From Flavobacterium sp. (GTDB taxonomy: Bacteria > Bacteroidota > Bacteroidia > Flavobacteriales > Flavobacteriaceae): DNA of 64,000 bases. Under the pieces are notes generated by a model. The model was given only the letters and a program-made list of their open reading frames with translations. It was not told where the DNA came from and did no database searches. Position 1 is the first letter of the stretch. Each line of letters begins with the position of its first letter. The position numbers and the translations under genes are program-made. This document shows positions 41,546 through 50,154 of this stretch, in pieces. The DNA lies in the NCBI RefSeq assembly GCF_029945805.1, contig NZ_JAQSDH010000045.1, forward strand, positions 1-64,000, written 5' to 3'.

Positions 41546-42448
41546 ATGTCAATAGAAGTTCAGAATGTTTCAAAAAGTTACGGTACCCAAAAAGCCTTAG
41601 ACAACATTTCCTTTTCGGTTAAAAAAGGAGAAATTGTTGGTTTTCTTGGTCCAAATGGCGCCGGAAAATCTACTTTAATGAAAATATTGACCACTTTTAT
41701 TAATGCCGATGAAGGTACTGCAAAAGTAAACGGAAGTGATGTAACTGAAAATCAAAAAGCCGTGCAACTTTCAGTGGGCTATCTTCCCGAACACAATCCG
41801 TTATATCTTGATTTATATGTGAGAGAATATCTGGCTTTTAATGCCGATGTATATAAGGTCTCGAAATCCCGAATTGAAGAGGTAATCCAACTAACGGGTT
41901 TAGCATCCGAAAGCCATAAGAAAATCGGGCAATTATCAAAAGGATTCCGTCAGCGTGTTGGATTAGCAACAGCCTTACTTCACAATCCCGATGTTTTGAT
42001 TTTGGACGAACCCACAACAGGTTTAGATCCGAATCAATTGGTAGAAATAAGAAATGTGATTAAGAATGTGGGTAAAGACAAAACCGTTTTCCTTTCTACA
42101 CACATCATGCAGGAAGTGGAAGCGATTTGCGACCGCGTAATCATCATTGACCACGGAAAAATTGTTACCGATAAAAAACTAGATAAATTGGTTTCTGAAG
42201 AAACGGAGCAAATCATCGAAGTAGAATTCGACAAAAAAATCGATGAATCATTATTAGCAAACTTCCCAAATATTAAAACGTTCAGTAACACAACAGACAA
42301 TCTTTGGACATTAACCTTCTCTACCGAAGAAGACATGCGTCCAAAAGTATTTGACTTTGCTCATGATAACGGATTGAAAACACTTCAAATCAGTTCGAAA
42401 AGCAAGAATTTAGAAGAGATATTTAGGGAAAAAACGAAGAAGAAATAG
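41546..42448 (+). CDS. gldA: Gliding-motility ABC transporter ATPase GldA
   Basis: The 300-residue protein is an ABC ATPase. Walker A is GPNGAGKST (about residues 36-44), the signature is LSKGFRQRVGLATALLHNP, and Walker B is VLILDEPTTGLDP followed by the H-loop FLSTHIMQEVE. Length and N-terminus (MSIEVQNVSKSYGTQKALDNI) agree with GldA of Flavobacterium, which works with GldF/GldG permeases and is needed for gliding in F. johnsoniae. GldF and GldG are not adjacent here. Members without gliding also carry close relatives, so the symbol rests on resemblance. Confidence 0.85.
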   Translation: MSIEVQNVSKSYGTQKALDNISFSVKKGEIVGFLGPNGAGKSTLMKILTTFINADEGTAKVNGSDVTENQKAVQLSVGYLPEHNPLYLDLYVREYLAFNADVYKVSKSRIEEVIQLTGLASESHKKIGQLSKGFRQRVGLATALLHNPDVLILDEPTTGLDPNQLVEIRNVIKNVGKDKTVFLSTHIMQEVEAICDRVIIIDHGKIVTDKKLDKLVSEETEQIIEVEFDKKIDESLLANFPNIKTFSNTTDNLWTLTFSTEEDMRPKVFDFAHDNGLKTLQISSKSKNLEEIFREKTKKK

Positions 42449-42500
42449 AGTTCAGAAGGCAGAAATTAGAAATTAGAAATTAGAAGTTAGAAATTAGAAA
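42449..42500. repeat. ATTAGAA heptanucleotide repeat
   Basis: About six 7-base units attagaa occur after gldA, following a cagaaggcagaaa stretch like that in the namZ coding region. Confidence 0.75.
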
Positions 42501-42543
42501 CTCACTTTAACTGATTACTAAAAACTGAACACTGAATACTTTT

Positions 42544-43293
42544 TTACGGGTAAACAACACTACCATTATACAACTGCTGAACCTCAACTAGTGGCGGCAC
42601 ATTTTTCAAAACAAGATTTCCAGTGCTGTTTAAAACTCCGGTAATACTCTGAATCGGAAACACCATCATATCGTTTGATCCACGATGGTAAACGGTTATA
42701 TTTTGTGCAATTAAGTTTTCGGCTTCTATTCGGCCATCGCCAAAATAAAAATTAAAGCTTGCCGTATTAGTCTGACCTGAAAGAAAAAATCGGGAAACAT
42801 TGTTATTGTTTATCGTAATGGAATTGGTATCCAAATTCATTAAAAAATCGCCCGTTCCTGCACCACTTTCGCCATCCGCATCTTTATCAAAAGCTGTAAT
42901 TACCAAATTTGGAAAACTCAAAACACCATTCGAACTAATATTTCGATCTGTTTTTGAATAAATCTCTTCTAATGTTGGCGTTGTAATTAAAATTTTAGTC
43001 TGTCCCGATTCACGCACCCAATTACAACTCGTTTCATCTTTAAAAATGAGTTGATCTCCAATTTGTTTTACCTGAACATTATCTATGAAATTCGAACCGG
43101 CTTGAATCTGAACCTGATAATTAGCGCCTTGAGTAATGACAACTTCAATTCCTTTAAAGACTTTTATGCGCTTAAATGCCGTCACAGGAACATCTTTAGT
43201 AACCGTAACACCGAGGCTTTCTATACAATCACTTGGCTTTTCACACGAGGCAAAAACCAAAAATAGCACTATCACTATAAAACTCTTTTTCAT
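42544..43293 (-). CDS. DUF2807 (GIN-domain) lipoprotein
   Basis: This 249-residue protein has a lipoprotein signal (Cys17 in VFASC). It is then a beta-helical putative auto-transporter adhesin head GIN domain (DUF2807), with the start FKRIKVFKGIEVVITQGANYQVQIQAG and repeated short strands to the end. Its molecular role is unknown; such proteins are envelope-associated. It follows the PagL-like gene by 8 bases and is likely in its operon. Confidence 0.78.
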   Translation of the reverse strand: MKKSFIVIVLFLVFASCEKPSDCIESLGVTVTKDVPVTAFKRIKVFKGIEVVITQGANYQVQIQAGSNFIDNVQVKQIGDQLIFKDETSCNWVRESGQTKILITTPTLEEIYSKTDRNISSNGVLSFPNLVITAFDKDADGESGAGTGDFLMNLDTNSITINNNNVSRFFLSGQTNTASFNFYFGDGRIEAENLIAQNITVYHRGSNDMMVFPIQSITGVLNSTGNLVLKNVPPLVEVQQLYNGSVVYP

Positions 43294-43301
43294 AACACTT
43301 T

Positions 43302-44393
43302 TTATAATCGGTAACCTACACCAAACTCTAAAGCTTCGGCCAAAAACAAATGCGTTTTAATCGCAAAAGAAGCAAAAATCCTGTTTGAAATATAATAGTT
43401 CATTCCAACTCTATCATATATCACAGTATCTTTTTTAAACGGTTGATACACATAATAACCCAACTGCGCGTTGAGCGAAATTCTATTGATAAATAATTCA
43501 TATCCGCCAAAAATGCCGACACGTTTGTAATCTATATTGGGATCGGAATTAAATTCAGGATAAGCAACTGAGTAATATTTAATATAATCTTTAAACGAAT
43601 TGGTCAGAAATAAATCGGCTCCTAATTGCAAACCCGATTTTCGGTTCAACCTCTTATCCGCATAAAATCCCAAGTGGTAAAAAGGTTTCTGTCCACTTCG
43701 AATAATTGGACTCTCATTGACACCCGTTCTAAAAACAAAATTGTAATGAATAGGCTGACGATAATTTTTGAAATCGGTTTTAGTTGTATCATTCTTGATA
43801 CTTCGTTCCTCAGCAAAGTTATAATTCAAACCAGCGCTCAACATATACGTATTGATGCCGCTGTTCGGTGATTTCACGCGTCCGTTAGAAAAATGAGTAA
43901 ACATCACTCCCGCATTGATTCCGATATGCTTGAACAAATTTTGATTCGTATAACTCAATCCAATATTCGTATTATCTAAAACACGCGTACCAAAAGCCTT
44001 ATTCTTGCTGTTCTCAACCTTATTATACGGATTTGTAGTCACCGCAAGACCTTCTGCCAAACGCAGTTGCAAATGACGGTTCAGAAAATAAAAATTGTAC
44101 AACACGCCTACAGCATATACTTCGCCAAGTTGTGGACTTTTAAAATCTTGGTACATAAAATAACCACCGTAATCAGGAAAATCATATACTTTTTGCCACT
44201 CTTCACTACCGTGCGTTTTATTCAAAAAACTAACCGTTACCCCTTCCGGATGCCCATTAATTAAATGGTAAATATCTTCACTATGAGGCAATACATTTCC
44301 TCTCAAAAATGACAGCTCAACAGCATAAGTATCTTTCTGCTGCGCAAATACACAGCCAGATATCAATAAAAAAATACAGAAAAAATTCTTCAT
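43302..44393 (-). CDS. Acyloxyacyl hydrolase / PagL-like lipid A deacylase
   Basis: The 363-residue protein has a signal peptide (VFAQ, about residue 18) and beta-barrel character with alternating aromatic strands. The motif FTHFSNGRVKSPNSGIN (about residues 166-182) matches the PagL/acyloxyacyl hydrolase active site with His-Ser and the Asn-x-Gly part. By family it is an outer-membrane lipase removing the 3-O acyl chain of lipid A. It is longer than PagL (about 170 residues), having extra N- and C-terminal regions, as is common in Bacteroidetes. A -7 element (TATATTTG, 44413-44420) is upstream. Confidence 0.75.
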   Translation of the reverse strand: MKNFFCIFLLISGCVFAQQKDTYAVELSFLRGNVLPHSEDIYHLINGHPEGVTVSFLNKTHGSEEWQKVYDFPDYGGYFMYQDFKSPQLGEVYAVGVLYNFYFLNRHLQLRLAEGLAVTTNPYNKVENSKNKAFGTRVLDNTNIGLSYTNQNLFKHIGINAGVMFTHFSNGRVKSPNSGINTYMLSAGLNYNFAEERSIKNDTTKTDFKNYRQPIHYNFVFRTGVNESPIIRSGQKPFYHLGFYADKRLNRKSGLQLGADLFLTNSFKDYIKYYSVAYPEFNSDPNIDYKRVGIFGGYELFINRISLNAQLGYYVYQPFKKDTVIYDRVGMNYYISNRIFASFAIKTHLFLAEALEFGVGYRL

Positions 44394-44412
44394 CCTAAAA
44401 CTTAAAAGCGCA

Positions 44413-44420
44413 CAAATATA
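44413..44420 (-). promoter_or_regulatory. -7 promoter element for the PagL-like operon
   Basis: TATATTTG on the minus strand is a perfect TAnnTTTG match, 20 bases upstream of the start codon. Confidence 0.45.
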
Positions 44421-44429
44421 ATGGAATAT

Positions 44430-44550
44430 CTTTAGGAGCGAACGGCTCGGGCATTTTAGTTCTCTTTATTCCTGCTTTCCGCTACCCTATCTTTGTCAAA
44501 GTTTTAGACTTTAACAAAGATGATTTTCACTCCAATCAGGGCTAGTCTGG
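44430..44550 (-). repeat. Interspersed palindromic element, copy E
   Basis: Read on the minus strand the element begins TAGCCCTGATTGGAG and has an inner stem in which CATCTTTGTtaAAGT pairs with ACTTtgACAAAGATAG. It continues GGTAGCGGAAAGCAGGAAT and ends AATGCCCGAGCCGTTCGCTCCTAA. Its tail is nearly identical to that of copy D. It separates metF (ending at 44634) from the PagL-like gene. Confidence 0.65.
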
Positions 44551-44609
44551 ATTTATCTTTTGTGAAATTTAGGTACTTAAATCAACGCTAAACCCAATCA
44601 AAACCCCTT

Positions 44610-44634
44610 GTCACTCAGAGTGCAGTCAAAGGAC
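44610..44634. repeat. Degenerate CTTCGACTGCGCTCAG-type repeat
   Basis: TCACTCAGAGTGCAGTCAAAGGACT is a decayed copy of the dispersed short repeat, abutting the metF stop codon. Confidence 0.4.
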
Positions 44635-45590
44635 TAAAAAACCTCTTTTGCAATCGCCTTAATATTCTCCGCTTTTCCCATTGAATAGTAATGTAGCACA
44701 GGAATTCCAGCCGCAACCAACTCCTTACTTTGTTGCGTACACCATTCGATTCCGATTTGTTTCACATGGTCATTATCTTGTGCCTTCACTACAGCCATAA
44801 TCAAATCATCAGGTAATTCTAAAGAAAACCGGTGCGGAATCAAATTCAGTTGTTTCTTCGTAGCAATAGGTTTCAACCCCGGAATAATCGGAACCGTAAT
44901 TCCAGCTTTCCGACATTTATCCACAAAATCAAAGAACTTCTTATTGTCAAAAAACATTTGTGTGATTATATATTCTGCACCATTTCTGATTTTTTCTTTC
45001 AAAAAATGAATATCGCTATCCAAACTCGGAGCTTCCATGTGTTTCTCGGGATAACCCGAAACTCCGATACAAAAATTCGTTTTCGTTGAATTTTGCAAAT
45101 CTTCATCCAAATAAATTCCGTTATTCAAGTTCGAAATTTGAGTAACCAGTTCACTGGCAAATTGATTTCCTTCCTTTTCGGCTTTGAAATAAGTTTCGCT
45201 TTTCACAGCATCCCCCCGAAGCGCAACCACATTGTCAATTCCTAAAAAATCCAAATCAATTAGTAAATTCTCAGTATCTTCCTTCGTAAAGCCGCCACAT
45301 AAAATATGCGGAATAGCATCAACCGAATATTTATTCTGAATTCCAGCACAAATACCAACCGTTCCTGGTCGTTTTTTTACAATTTTCTTTTGCAATAATC
45401 CGCTAGGCAATTCTTTGTATTCATACTCTTCACGATGATAGGTGACGTCAATAAATGGTGGATTGAATTCCATCAACGGATCAATGCTATCAAAAATCGA
45501 CTGGATGTTTTGGCCTTTCAAAGGCGGTAAAATCTCAAACGAAAACAAAGGTTTTCCGTTGGCGTTTTGGATATGTTGGGTTACTTTCAT
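44634..45590 (-). CDS. metF: 5,10-methylenetetrahydrofolate reductase
   Basis: The 318-residue flavoenzyme makes 5-methyl-THF, the methyl donor for MetH. FSFEILPPLKGQ near the N-terminus holds the catalytic Glu region, VVALRGDAVKSE is the FAD-binding Asp region, and YIITQMFFDNKKFFDFVDKCRKAGI and PIIPGLKPI complete the TIM barrel signature. It is the last gene of the metH-metF transcript, which starts at a SAM-I riboswitch. Between it and the metH C-terminal gene lies a long inverted repeat. Confidence 0.95.
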   Translation of the reverse strand: MKVTQHIQNANGKPLFSFEILPPLKGQNIQSIFDSIDPLMEFNPPFIDVTYHREEYEYKELPSGLLQKKIVKKRPGTVGICAGIQNKYSVDAIPHILCGGFTKEDTENLLIDLDFLGIDNVVALRGDAVKSETYFKAEKEGNQFASELVTQISNLNNGIYLDEDLQNSTKTNFCIGVSGYPEKHMEAPSLDSDIHFLKEKIRNGAEYIITQMFFDNKKFFDFVDKCRKAGITVPIIPGLKPIATKKQLNLIPHRFSLELPDDLIMAVVKAQDNDHVKQIGIEWCTQQSKELVAAGIPVLHYYSMGKAENIKAIAKEVF

Positions 45591-45598
45591 TTTTTTTA

Positions 45599-45667
45599 AG
45601 TTTCAGGTTTGAAGTTTAAGGTTTCAGGTTCTTAACGTTGAACTTGAAACCTTAAACTTGAAACATT
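45599..45667. repeat. Long inverted repeat between metH and metF
   Basis: GTTTCAGGTTTGAAGTTTAAGGTTTCAGGTTC and GAACTTGAAACCTTAAACTTGAAAC are nearly perfect reverse complements around an 8-base loop, forming a stem of about 25 bp. It could reduce read-through or protect the upstream metH message within the operon. Confidence 0.7.
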
Positions 45668-45671
45668 TTTT

Positions 45672-48600
45672 TTAATCTGCTATATTCGGCGAAAGCCATT
45701 TTGTTGCCATTTCAGTAGAAATTCCTCTACGTTTGGCATAATCTACTACTTGATCTTCTTTAATTTTTCCGAGACCAAAATACTTGCTTTCTGGATTTCC
45801 AAAATAATATCCCGAAACGGATGATGCGGGCCACATTGCCATGCTTTCGGTTAGTGTTACTCCTATTTCTTGTTCAACGTTTAATAATTTCCAAATCGTT
45901 GGTTTCTCTAAATGGTCTGGACATGCCGGATAACCTGGCGCAGGTCTAATTCCTTTATATTCTTCAGCAATTAAGTCACTATTTGATAAATGTTCGTCAG
46001 CTGCATAACCCCAAATTTCTTTACGAACTTTTAGGTGTAAATATTCAGCAAACGCTTCGGCTAAACGGTCGCCCAATGCTTTTACTAAAATGGAATTGTA
46101 ATCGTCTAATGCTTCTTCAAATTTCGCTGCTTTTTCATCCACACCAAAACCTGTGGTAACGCAAAAACATCCGATGTAATCTTGTATTCCGCTGTCTTTT
46201 GGTGCGATAAAATCCGCCAAGGCAATGTTTGGTGCACCTGCTGTTTTTTGGGATTGTTGTCTTAAAGTCAGGAATTTAGTTATTGAAGGCACTTCGACTG
46301 CGCTCAGTGTGCCAATTTCAATATCGTCGTCGTTTACTGTATTCGCTGGAAATATTCCGACAATTCCTTTAGCGATTAACCATTTTTCATGAACTATTTG
46401 GCTCATCATTTCTTGAGCATCGGCAAATAAACTCGTCGCTTGTTCGCCTACAACGGCATCTGTTAAAATCGCCGGATATTTTCCGTACAATTCCCATGAA
46501 CTGAAAAAAGGTGTCCAATCAATAAAATCAACTAACTCTGAAAGTTCAACTTCAATCGTTTTTGTTCCGATGAAATTTGGTTTTATTGGCGTGAAAGTAT
46601 CCCAATCCAACTTATTTTTATTTTTACGTGCTTGTTCAATCGACAAATAATTTTTATCGCGACTTCTGTTCAAATAACCTTCCCGTAATTTGTCATATTC
46701 CTCCCGAATGGCTTTTACATAACTTCCTTTAGTTTCTGCTTGCAGCAAATTACTCGCAACAGTTACCGCACGTGAAGCATCGTTTACGTGAACTACGGTT
46801 TGTTTGTATTCGGGTGCAATTTTCACAGCGGTATGCGCTCGCGAAGTGGTTGCACCACCAATCATAATGGGAATTTTGATGTTTAGTTTGTCCATTTCTT
46901 TGGCGAGATATACCATTTCGTCAAGCGATGGCGTAATCAATCCGCTTAAACCAATAATATCCACATTATGTTCAATAGCTGCCGCAATAATTTTTTCTGG
47001 CGGAACCATAACACCCAAATCAATGATTTCGAAATTATTACAACCCAAAACTACGGCTACAATATTTTTTCCAATATCATGCACATCGCCTTTTACGGTT
47101 GCCATTAAGACTTTTCCTGCCCCCCCCGCCCCCGAAGGGGGAGCTACCAAGTTGGCGGATATTTTAGTTATAACCTTTTCAAGCTCAAATAAAACTTCGT
47201 TATTTTTGAACCTTATAACTCTATATCCTTCGCTCAGAAGCCATTTAGTTCTTTCAGCATCACTTACTATATTTTCTGGCAATTGATGAATAGACCCATC
47301 AACCTCAATAATTAAATTTTGTTTTAAACATATAAAATCGGCTATATAATTTCCTACTATGTGTTGTCTTCTAAACTTATACCCATCAATTCCTTTGTTG
47401 CTCAAAACATTCCATAATATTTGTTCGGCATCCGTTGGTTTGTTTCTCATATCAAAAGCAAATTTCTTCAACAACCCATAATTGTATGGATTTGCAGTCT
47501 GCCAATGTTGTGAGGTTTTAACTCCCCCTTCGGGGTTTGGGGGGCTTATAAATGGCAACAAATAAGCCACTGCTTTTTTCATTACTCGAGCCGATTTTAC
47601 GACTTGAGGCAAAAACATTTTTCCGCTTCCAAATAAATCGCCAACCACATTCATTCCAGCCATCAGATTGACTTCGATAACTTCGATTGCTTTTTCAGAA
47701 TTTAAACGTGCTTCTTCAACATCAATTTCGATAAATTCGTCAATTCCTTTTACTAAGGAATGGGTTAATCGTTCTTGAATTGTGCCGCTTCGCCATTCTT
47801 GAATTGCTTTTTCATTGACTTTAAAATCGCCTTTGAAGGTTTCAGCTAAATCCAACAATCTTTCCGTGGCATCTTCTCTTCTATTCAGCAAAACATCTTC
47901 GACGTGTTCCAGTAAATTTTTATCTATTTCATCATAAATTTCGAGCATTTCCGGATTTACAATTCCCATCGTCATTCCGTTTTGAATCGCATGATATAAA
48001 AATGCCGAATGCATGGCTTCGCGTACTTTGTCATTGCCTCGAAACGAGAACGAAACGTTACTTACGCCTCCAGAAATATTAGCAAATGGAAGATTTTCAC
48101 GAATCCATTTTGTAGCTCTGAAAAAATCTAATGCGTTTAGTTTGTGTTCGTCCATTCCGGTTGCCACTGGAAAAATATTGGGATCAAAAATGATGTCTTG
48201 TGCTGGGAATTTCACAACATTCACCAGAATATCATAACTTCTTTTGCAAATTTCTATACGTCTTTCATAAGTATCAGCTTGACCATTTTCATCAAAAGCC
48301 ATAACAATTACGGCAGCGCCATATCGCTTTACCAATTTGGCATGATGAATGAAGGTTGCTTCTCCTTCTTTTAATGAAATAGAATTGACAACACCTTTTC
48401 CTTGAATCACTTTAAGTCCGGCTTCGATAATTTCCCATTTGGAACTGTCAACCATAACTGGAACTCTGGCGATATCGGGTTCAGCTGCGATTAAATTAAG
48501 GAATTTAGTCATCGCATAAACGCCGTCCAACATTCCTTCGTCCATATTGATGTCGATGATTTGGGCGCCGCCTTCCACCTGTTCTCTAGCAACCGAAAGC

Positions 48601-48755
48601 GCTTCATTGTATTTTTCTTCTTTTATTAAACGCAGAAATTTACGGGAACCCGTTACATTGGTTCGTTCGCCAACATTCACGAAAATGGATTCCTCGTTAA
48701 CGAAAAGTGGCTCTAAACCAGATAACTGTAAATTTATTTTATTTGTTCTTGGCAT
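45672..48755 (-). CDS. metH: Methionine synthase, folate/B12/activation part, with in-frame DUF559 insertion
   Basis: This 1027-residue protein (from MPRTNK; the ORF's first six residues are repeat-derived) is cobalamin-dependent methionine synthase without its homocysteine domain. Order: a pterin-binding barrel ([14 protein letters not shown]... to about residue 300), the B12 cap (about 305-400), the insertion, the B12 Rossmann domain with GDVHDIGKN (His ligand to cobalt), then the SAM-dependent activation domain with [12 protein letters not shown]. The insertion (about 142 residues between YLLPFI and [10 protein letters not shown]) is a DUF559 domain, described separately. A second, small insert ([10 protein letters not shown]) comes from a dispersed repeat. 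All catalytic motifs are intact. Confidence 0.93.
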   Translation of the reverse strand: MPRTNKINLQLSGLEPLFVNEESIFVNVGERTNVTGSRKFLRLIKEEKYNEALSVAREQVEGGAQIIDINMDEGMLDGVYAMTKFLNLIAAEPDIARVPVMVDSSKWEIIEAGLKVIQGKGVVNSISLKEGEATFIHHAKLVKRYGAAVIVMAFDENGQADTYERRIEICKRSYDILVNVVKFPAQDIIFDPNIFPVATGMDEHKLNALDFFRATKWIRENLPFANISGGVSNVSFSFRGNDKVREAMHSAFLYHAIQNGMTMGIVNPEMLEIYDEIDKNLLEHVEDVLLNRREDATERLLDLAETFKGDFKVNEKAIQEWRSGTIQERLTHSLVKGIDEFIEIDVEEARLNSEKAIEVIEVNLMAGMNVVGDLFGSGKMFLPQVVKSARVMKKAVAYLLPFISPPNPEGGVKTSQHWQTANPYNYGLLKKFAFDMRNKPTDAEQILWNVLSNKGIDGYKFRRQHIVGNYIADFICLKQNLIIEVDGSIHQLPENIVSDAERTKWLLSEGYRVIRFKNNEVLFELEKVITKISANLVAPPSGAGGAGKVLMATVKGDVHDIGKNIVAVVLGCNNFEIIDLGVMVPPEKIIAAAIEHNVDIIGLSGLITPSLDEMVYLAKEMDKLNIKIPIMIGGATTSRAHTAVKIAPEYKQTVVHVNDASRAVTVASNLLQAETKGSYVKAIREEYDKLREGYLNRSRDKNYLSIEQARKNKNKLDWDTFTPIKPNFIGTKTIEVELSELVDFIDWTPFFSSWELYGKYPAILTDAVVGEQATSLFADAQEMMSQIVHEKWLIAKGIVGIFPANTVNDDDIEIGTLSAVEVPSITKFLTLRQQSQKTAGAPNIALADFIAPKDSGIQDYIGCFCVTTGFGVDEKAAKFEEALDDYNSILVKALGDRLAEAFAEYLHLKVRKEIWGYAADEHLSNSDLIAEEYKGIRPAPGYPACPDHLEKPTIWKLLNVEQEIGVTLTESMAMWPASSVSGYYFGNPESKYFGLGKIKEDQVVDYAKRRGISTEMATKWLSPNIAD
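46288..46314. repeat. CTTCGACTGCGCTCAG repeat inside metH
   Basis: GGCACTTCGACTGCGCTCAGTGTGCC is a copy of the dispersed repeat in the activation-domain coding region, read as [10 protein letters not shown]. Its ends (GGCAC and GTGCC) are complementary. Confidence 0.85.
47119..47546 (-). mobile_element. DUF559 nuclease-like mini-element inserted in metH
   Basis: About 428 bp interrupt metH without breaking frame. The borders are imperfect inverted repeats: GCCCCCCAAACCCCGAAGGGGGAG at the 5' side, and GCCCCCCCCGCCCCCGAAGGGGGAG when the other end is read in reverse. Each also forms a small hairpin with CCCC(C)GAAGGGG(G). The interior encodes a DUF559 domain of the Vsr/PD-(D/E)XK type: [47 protein letters not shown] (core Asp, Glu-x-Asp and His), and [10 protein letters not shown]. 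It lies on the same strand and frame as metH, at the linker between the B12 cap and Rossmann domains. The mobility is inferred; no flanking duplication is evident. Confidence 0.75.
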
Positions 48756-48830
48756 ATTTTCATTGCGAGACACGTAGTACTCTCGGCTTGTTTTTACTTT
48801 TATTTTGAACCATTAAGAAATTAAGATTCA

Positions 48831-49826
48831 TTAAGGGTAAATTATTGTTTCTATTTTTCTTGGTTTGAATTGCGCTGCAGCTTCTGCGATTAATTTTATA
48901 TGTTCTGGAGTTGTTCCGCAACAACCGCCGATGATGTTTATTAAATCATCTTTTAAATATTCTTTGATTAAAGTCTGCATTTCTTCTGGTGTTTGGTCGT
49001 ATTGTCCGAAGGCGTTGGGTAAACCAGCATTTGGATGCGCTGAAATATTGAGTTGTGTATTATGAGCTAATCGTTTTAAATACGGTTTTAATTGATCGGC
49101 ACCCAAGGCACAATTGAAACCAATACTTAACAAGTCGATGTGCGCAATAGAAATTAAAAATGCTTCTACGGTTTGGCCTGAAAGTGTTCTTCCTGAAGCA
49201 TCGGTAATTGTTCCGGAAACCATTACTGGAATATCGATATTGCGTTCTTCTTTTACTTCTTCGATAGCGAAAAGTGCTGCTTTGGCGTTTAAGGTGTCGA
49301 AAATAGTTTCCACTAATAAAACATCGCAACCGCCGTCTATTAAGGCTTCTACTTGCTGTTTGTAAGCGATTCGCAAATCGTCAAAAGTTACGGCACGAAA
49401 TCCAGGGTCATTTACATCGGGAGACATGGATGCGGTTCGGTTGGTTGGTCCGATGGAACCGGCTACAAAACGCGGTTTATCGGTGAATTCGTCGGCAACT
49501 TCACGCGCGATTTTGGCAGATTGGTAGTTTAGTTCGTATACCAAATCTTCTAAGTGATAATCGGACATTCCTATTGTGGTTCCTGAGAATGTATTGGTTT
49601 CAACAATATCGGCACCCGCCTGAAAATACAAACGGTGGACTTGCTTAACCGCTTCGGGTTGTGTGATAGAAAGTAAGTCGTTATTCCCTTTTAATGGATG
49701 TGGAAAATCTTTGAATCGTTCTCCTCGGAAATCTTCTTCTGAGAAGTTGTAGCGTTGCAACATGGTTCCCATAGCTCCGTCGAGGACTAAGATTCGTTGT
49801 TGGATTGCTTGTTGAATTTTTGACAT
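48831..49826 (-). CDS. metH: Homocysteine S-methyltransferase (MetH N-terminal domain as separate gene)
   Basis: This 331-residue protein (start MSKIQQ; the ORF's five upstream residues are less likely) is the homocysteine-binding barrel of methionine synthase. Motifs are LDGAMGTMLQ near the N-terminus, GSIGPTNRTAS, VETIFDTLNAKAALFA, and the zinc Cys residues in GFNCALGAD and IGGCCGTTPEH. It moves the methyl group from B12 on the partner subunit to homocysteine. The split from the C-terminal part (75-bp gap) is normal in Bacteroidetes. It is first in the operon under the SAM-I riboswitch. Confidence 0.93.
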   Translation of the reverse strand: MSKIQQAIQQRILVLDGAMGTMLQRYNFSEEDFRGERFKDFPHPLKGNNDLLSITQPEAVKQVHRLYFQAGADIVETNTFSGTTIGMSDYHLEDLVYELNYQSAKIAREVADEFTDKPRFVAGSIGPTNRTASMSPDVNDPGFRAVTFDDLRIAYKQQVEALIDGGCDVLLVETIFDTLNAKAALFAIEEVKEERNIDIPVMVSGTITDASGRTLSGQTVEAFLISIAHIDLLSIGFNCALGADQLKPYLKRLAHNTQLNISAHPNAGLPNAFGQYDQTPEEMQTLIKEYLKDDLINIIGGCCGTTPEHIKLIAEAAAQFKPRKIETIIYP

Positions 49827-49860
49827 AAATATTAATTTCACAGAGATACACAGAGTTTTT

Positions 49861-49986
49861 TAGCCCTGATGGAAGCGGCATCCTTTTTTGTTTTAGAAAA
49901 AGCCCTTCGACTGCGCTCAGGGTGACAAAACAAAAAAGATATAGCGTACAGCAGGATTAGCTTCTGAAAATTCAGAAGGTTCTTAA
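49861..49986 (+). repeat. Interspersed palindromic element, copy F
   Basis: The element starts TAGCCCTGATGGAAGCGGCATCC. Its inner stem pairs TTTTTTGTTTT with AAAACAAAAAA around a loop carrying the CTTCGACTGCGCTCAGGGTGACA repeat. It continues GATATAGCGTACAGCAGGATTAGC and ends in the palindrome CTTCTGAAAATTCAGAAG. It is transcribed in the 5' leader of metH, between the SAM-I aptamer and the start codon. Confidence 0.7.
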
Positions 49987-50028
49987 AAAAATATAGGTTA
50001 TCGTGGAAAGTGAGAAGAATTTCTCGGG

Positions 50029-50133
50029 GTTATCTTTGTCTGAATAAATTCGGACTAGAATGTAGCACCTTCTTTTGGTAAAGGGTTGCTAAGCTTTCAA
50101 CGGGTCTATTCCCTCCAGCTTTCGTGATAACAA
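50029..50133 (-). ncRNA. SAM-I (S-box) riboswitch upstream of metH-metF
   Basis: On the minus strand the sequence has the S-box core in order: TTATCACGAAAG, GGAGGGA, GACCCGTTGAAA, AGCAACCC, AAGGTGCTAC, and the P1 closing GATAAC that pairs with GTTATC at the 5' end. These are the SAM-binding and kink-turn parts of the SAM-I class. It is about 200 bases upstream of metH. A second GATAACC copy (49996-50002) downstream could compete for P1 pairing, and GAGAAATTCTTCTC forms a small hairpin; the actual switch mechanism is not clear. Confidence 0.92.
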
Positions 50134-50154
50134 GCAATAAATTTATGAACACTG

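Noticed and set aside
46804-47286. 160-aa antisense ORF opposite metH
   Set aside because: It is a shadow of the metH B12 domain and DUF559 insert; composition and context do not support a gene.
47119-47546. Intein inside MetH
   Set aside because: The insert lacks a splice-type N-terminal Cys/Ser block and a C-terminal His-Asn followed by Cys/Ser/Thr, and it shows a DUF559 domain, not a HINT or LAGLIDADG domain.
45672-49826. Frameshift splitting metH into two genes
   Set aside because: The break falls exactly between the homocysteine and folate domains with a clean 75-bp gap and proper starts; this split is normal in Bacteroidetes.
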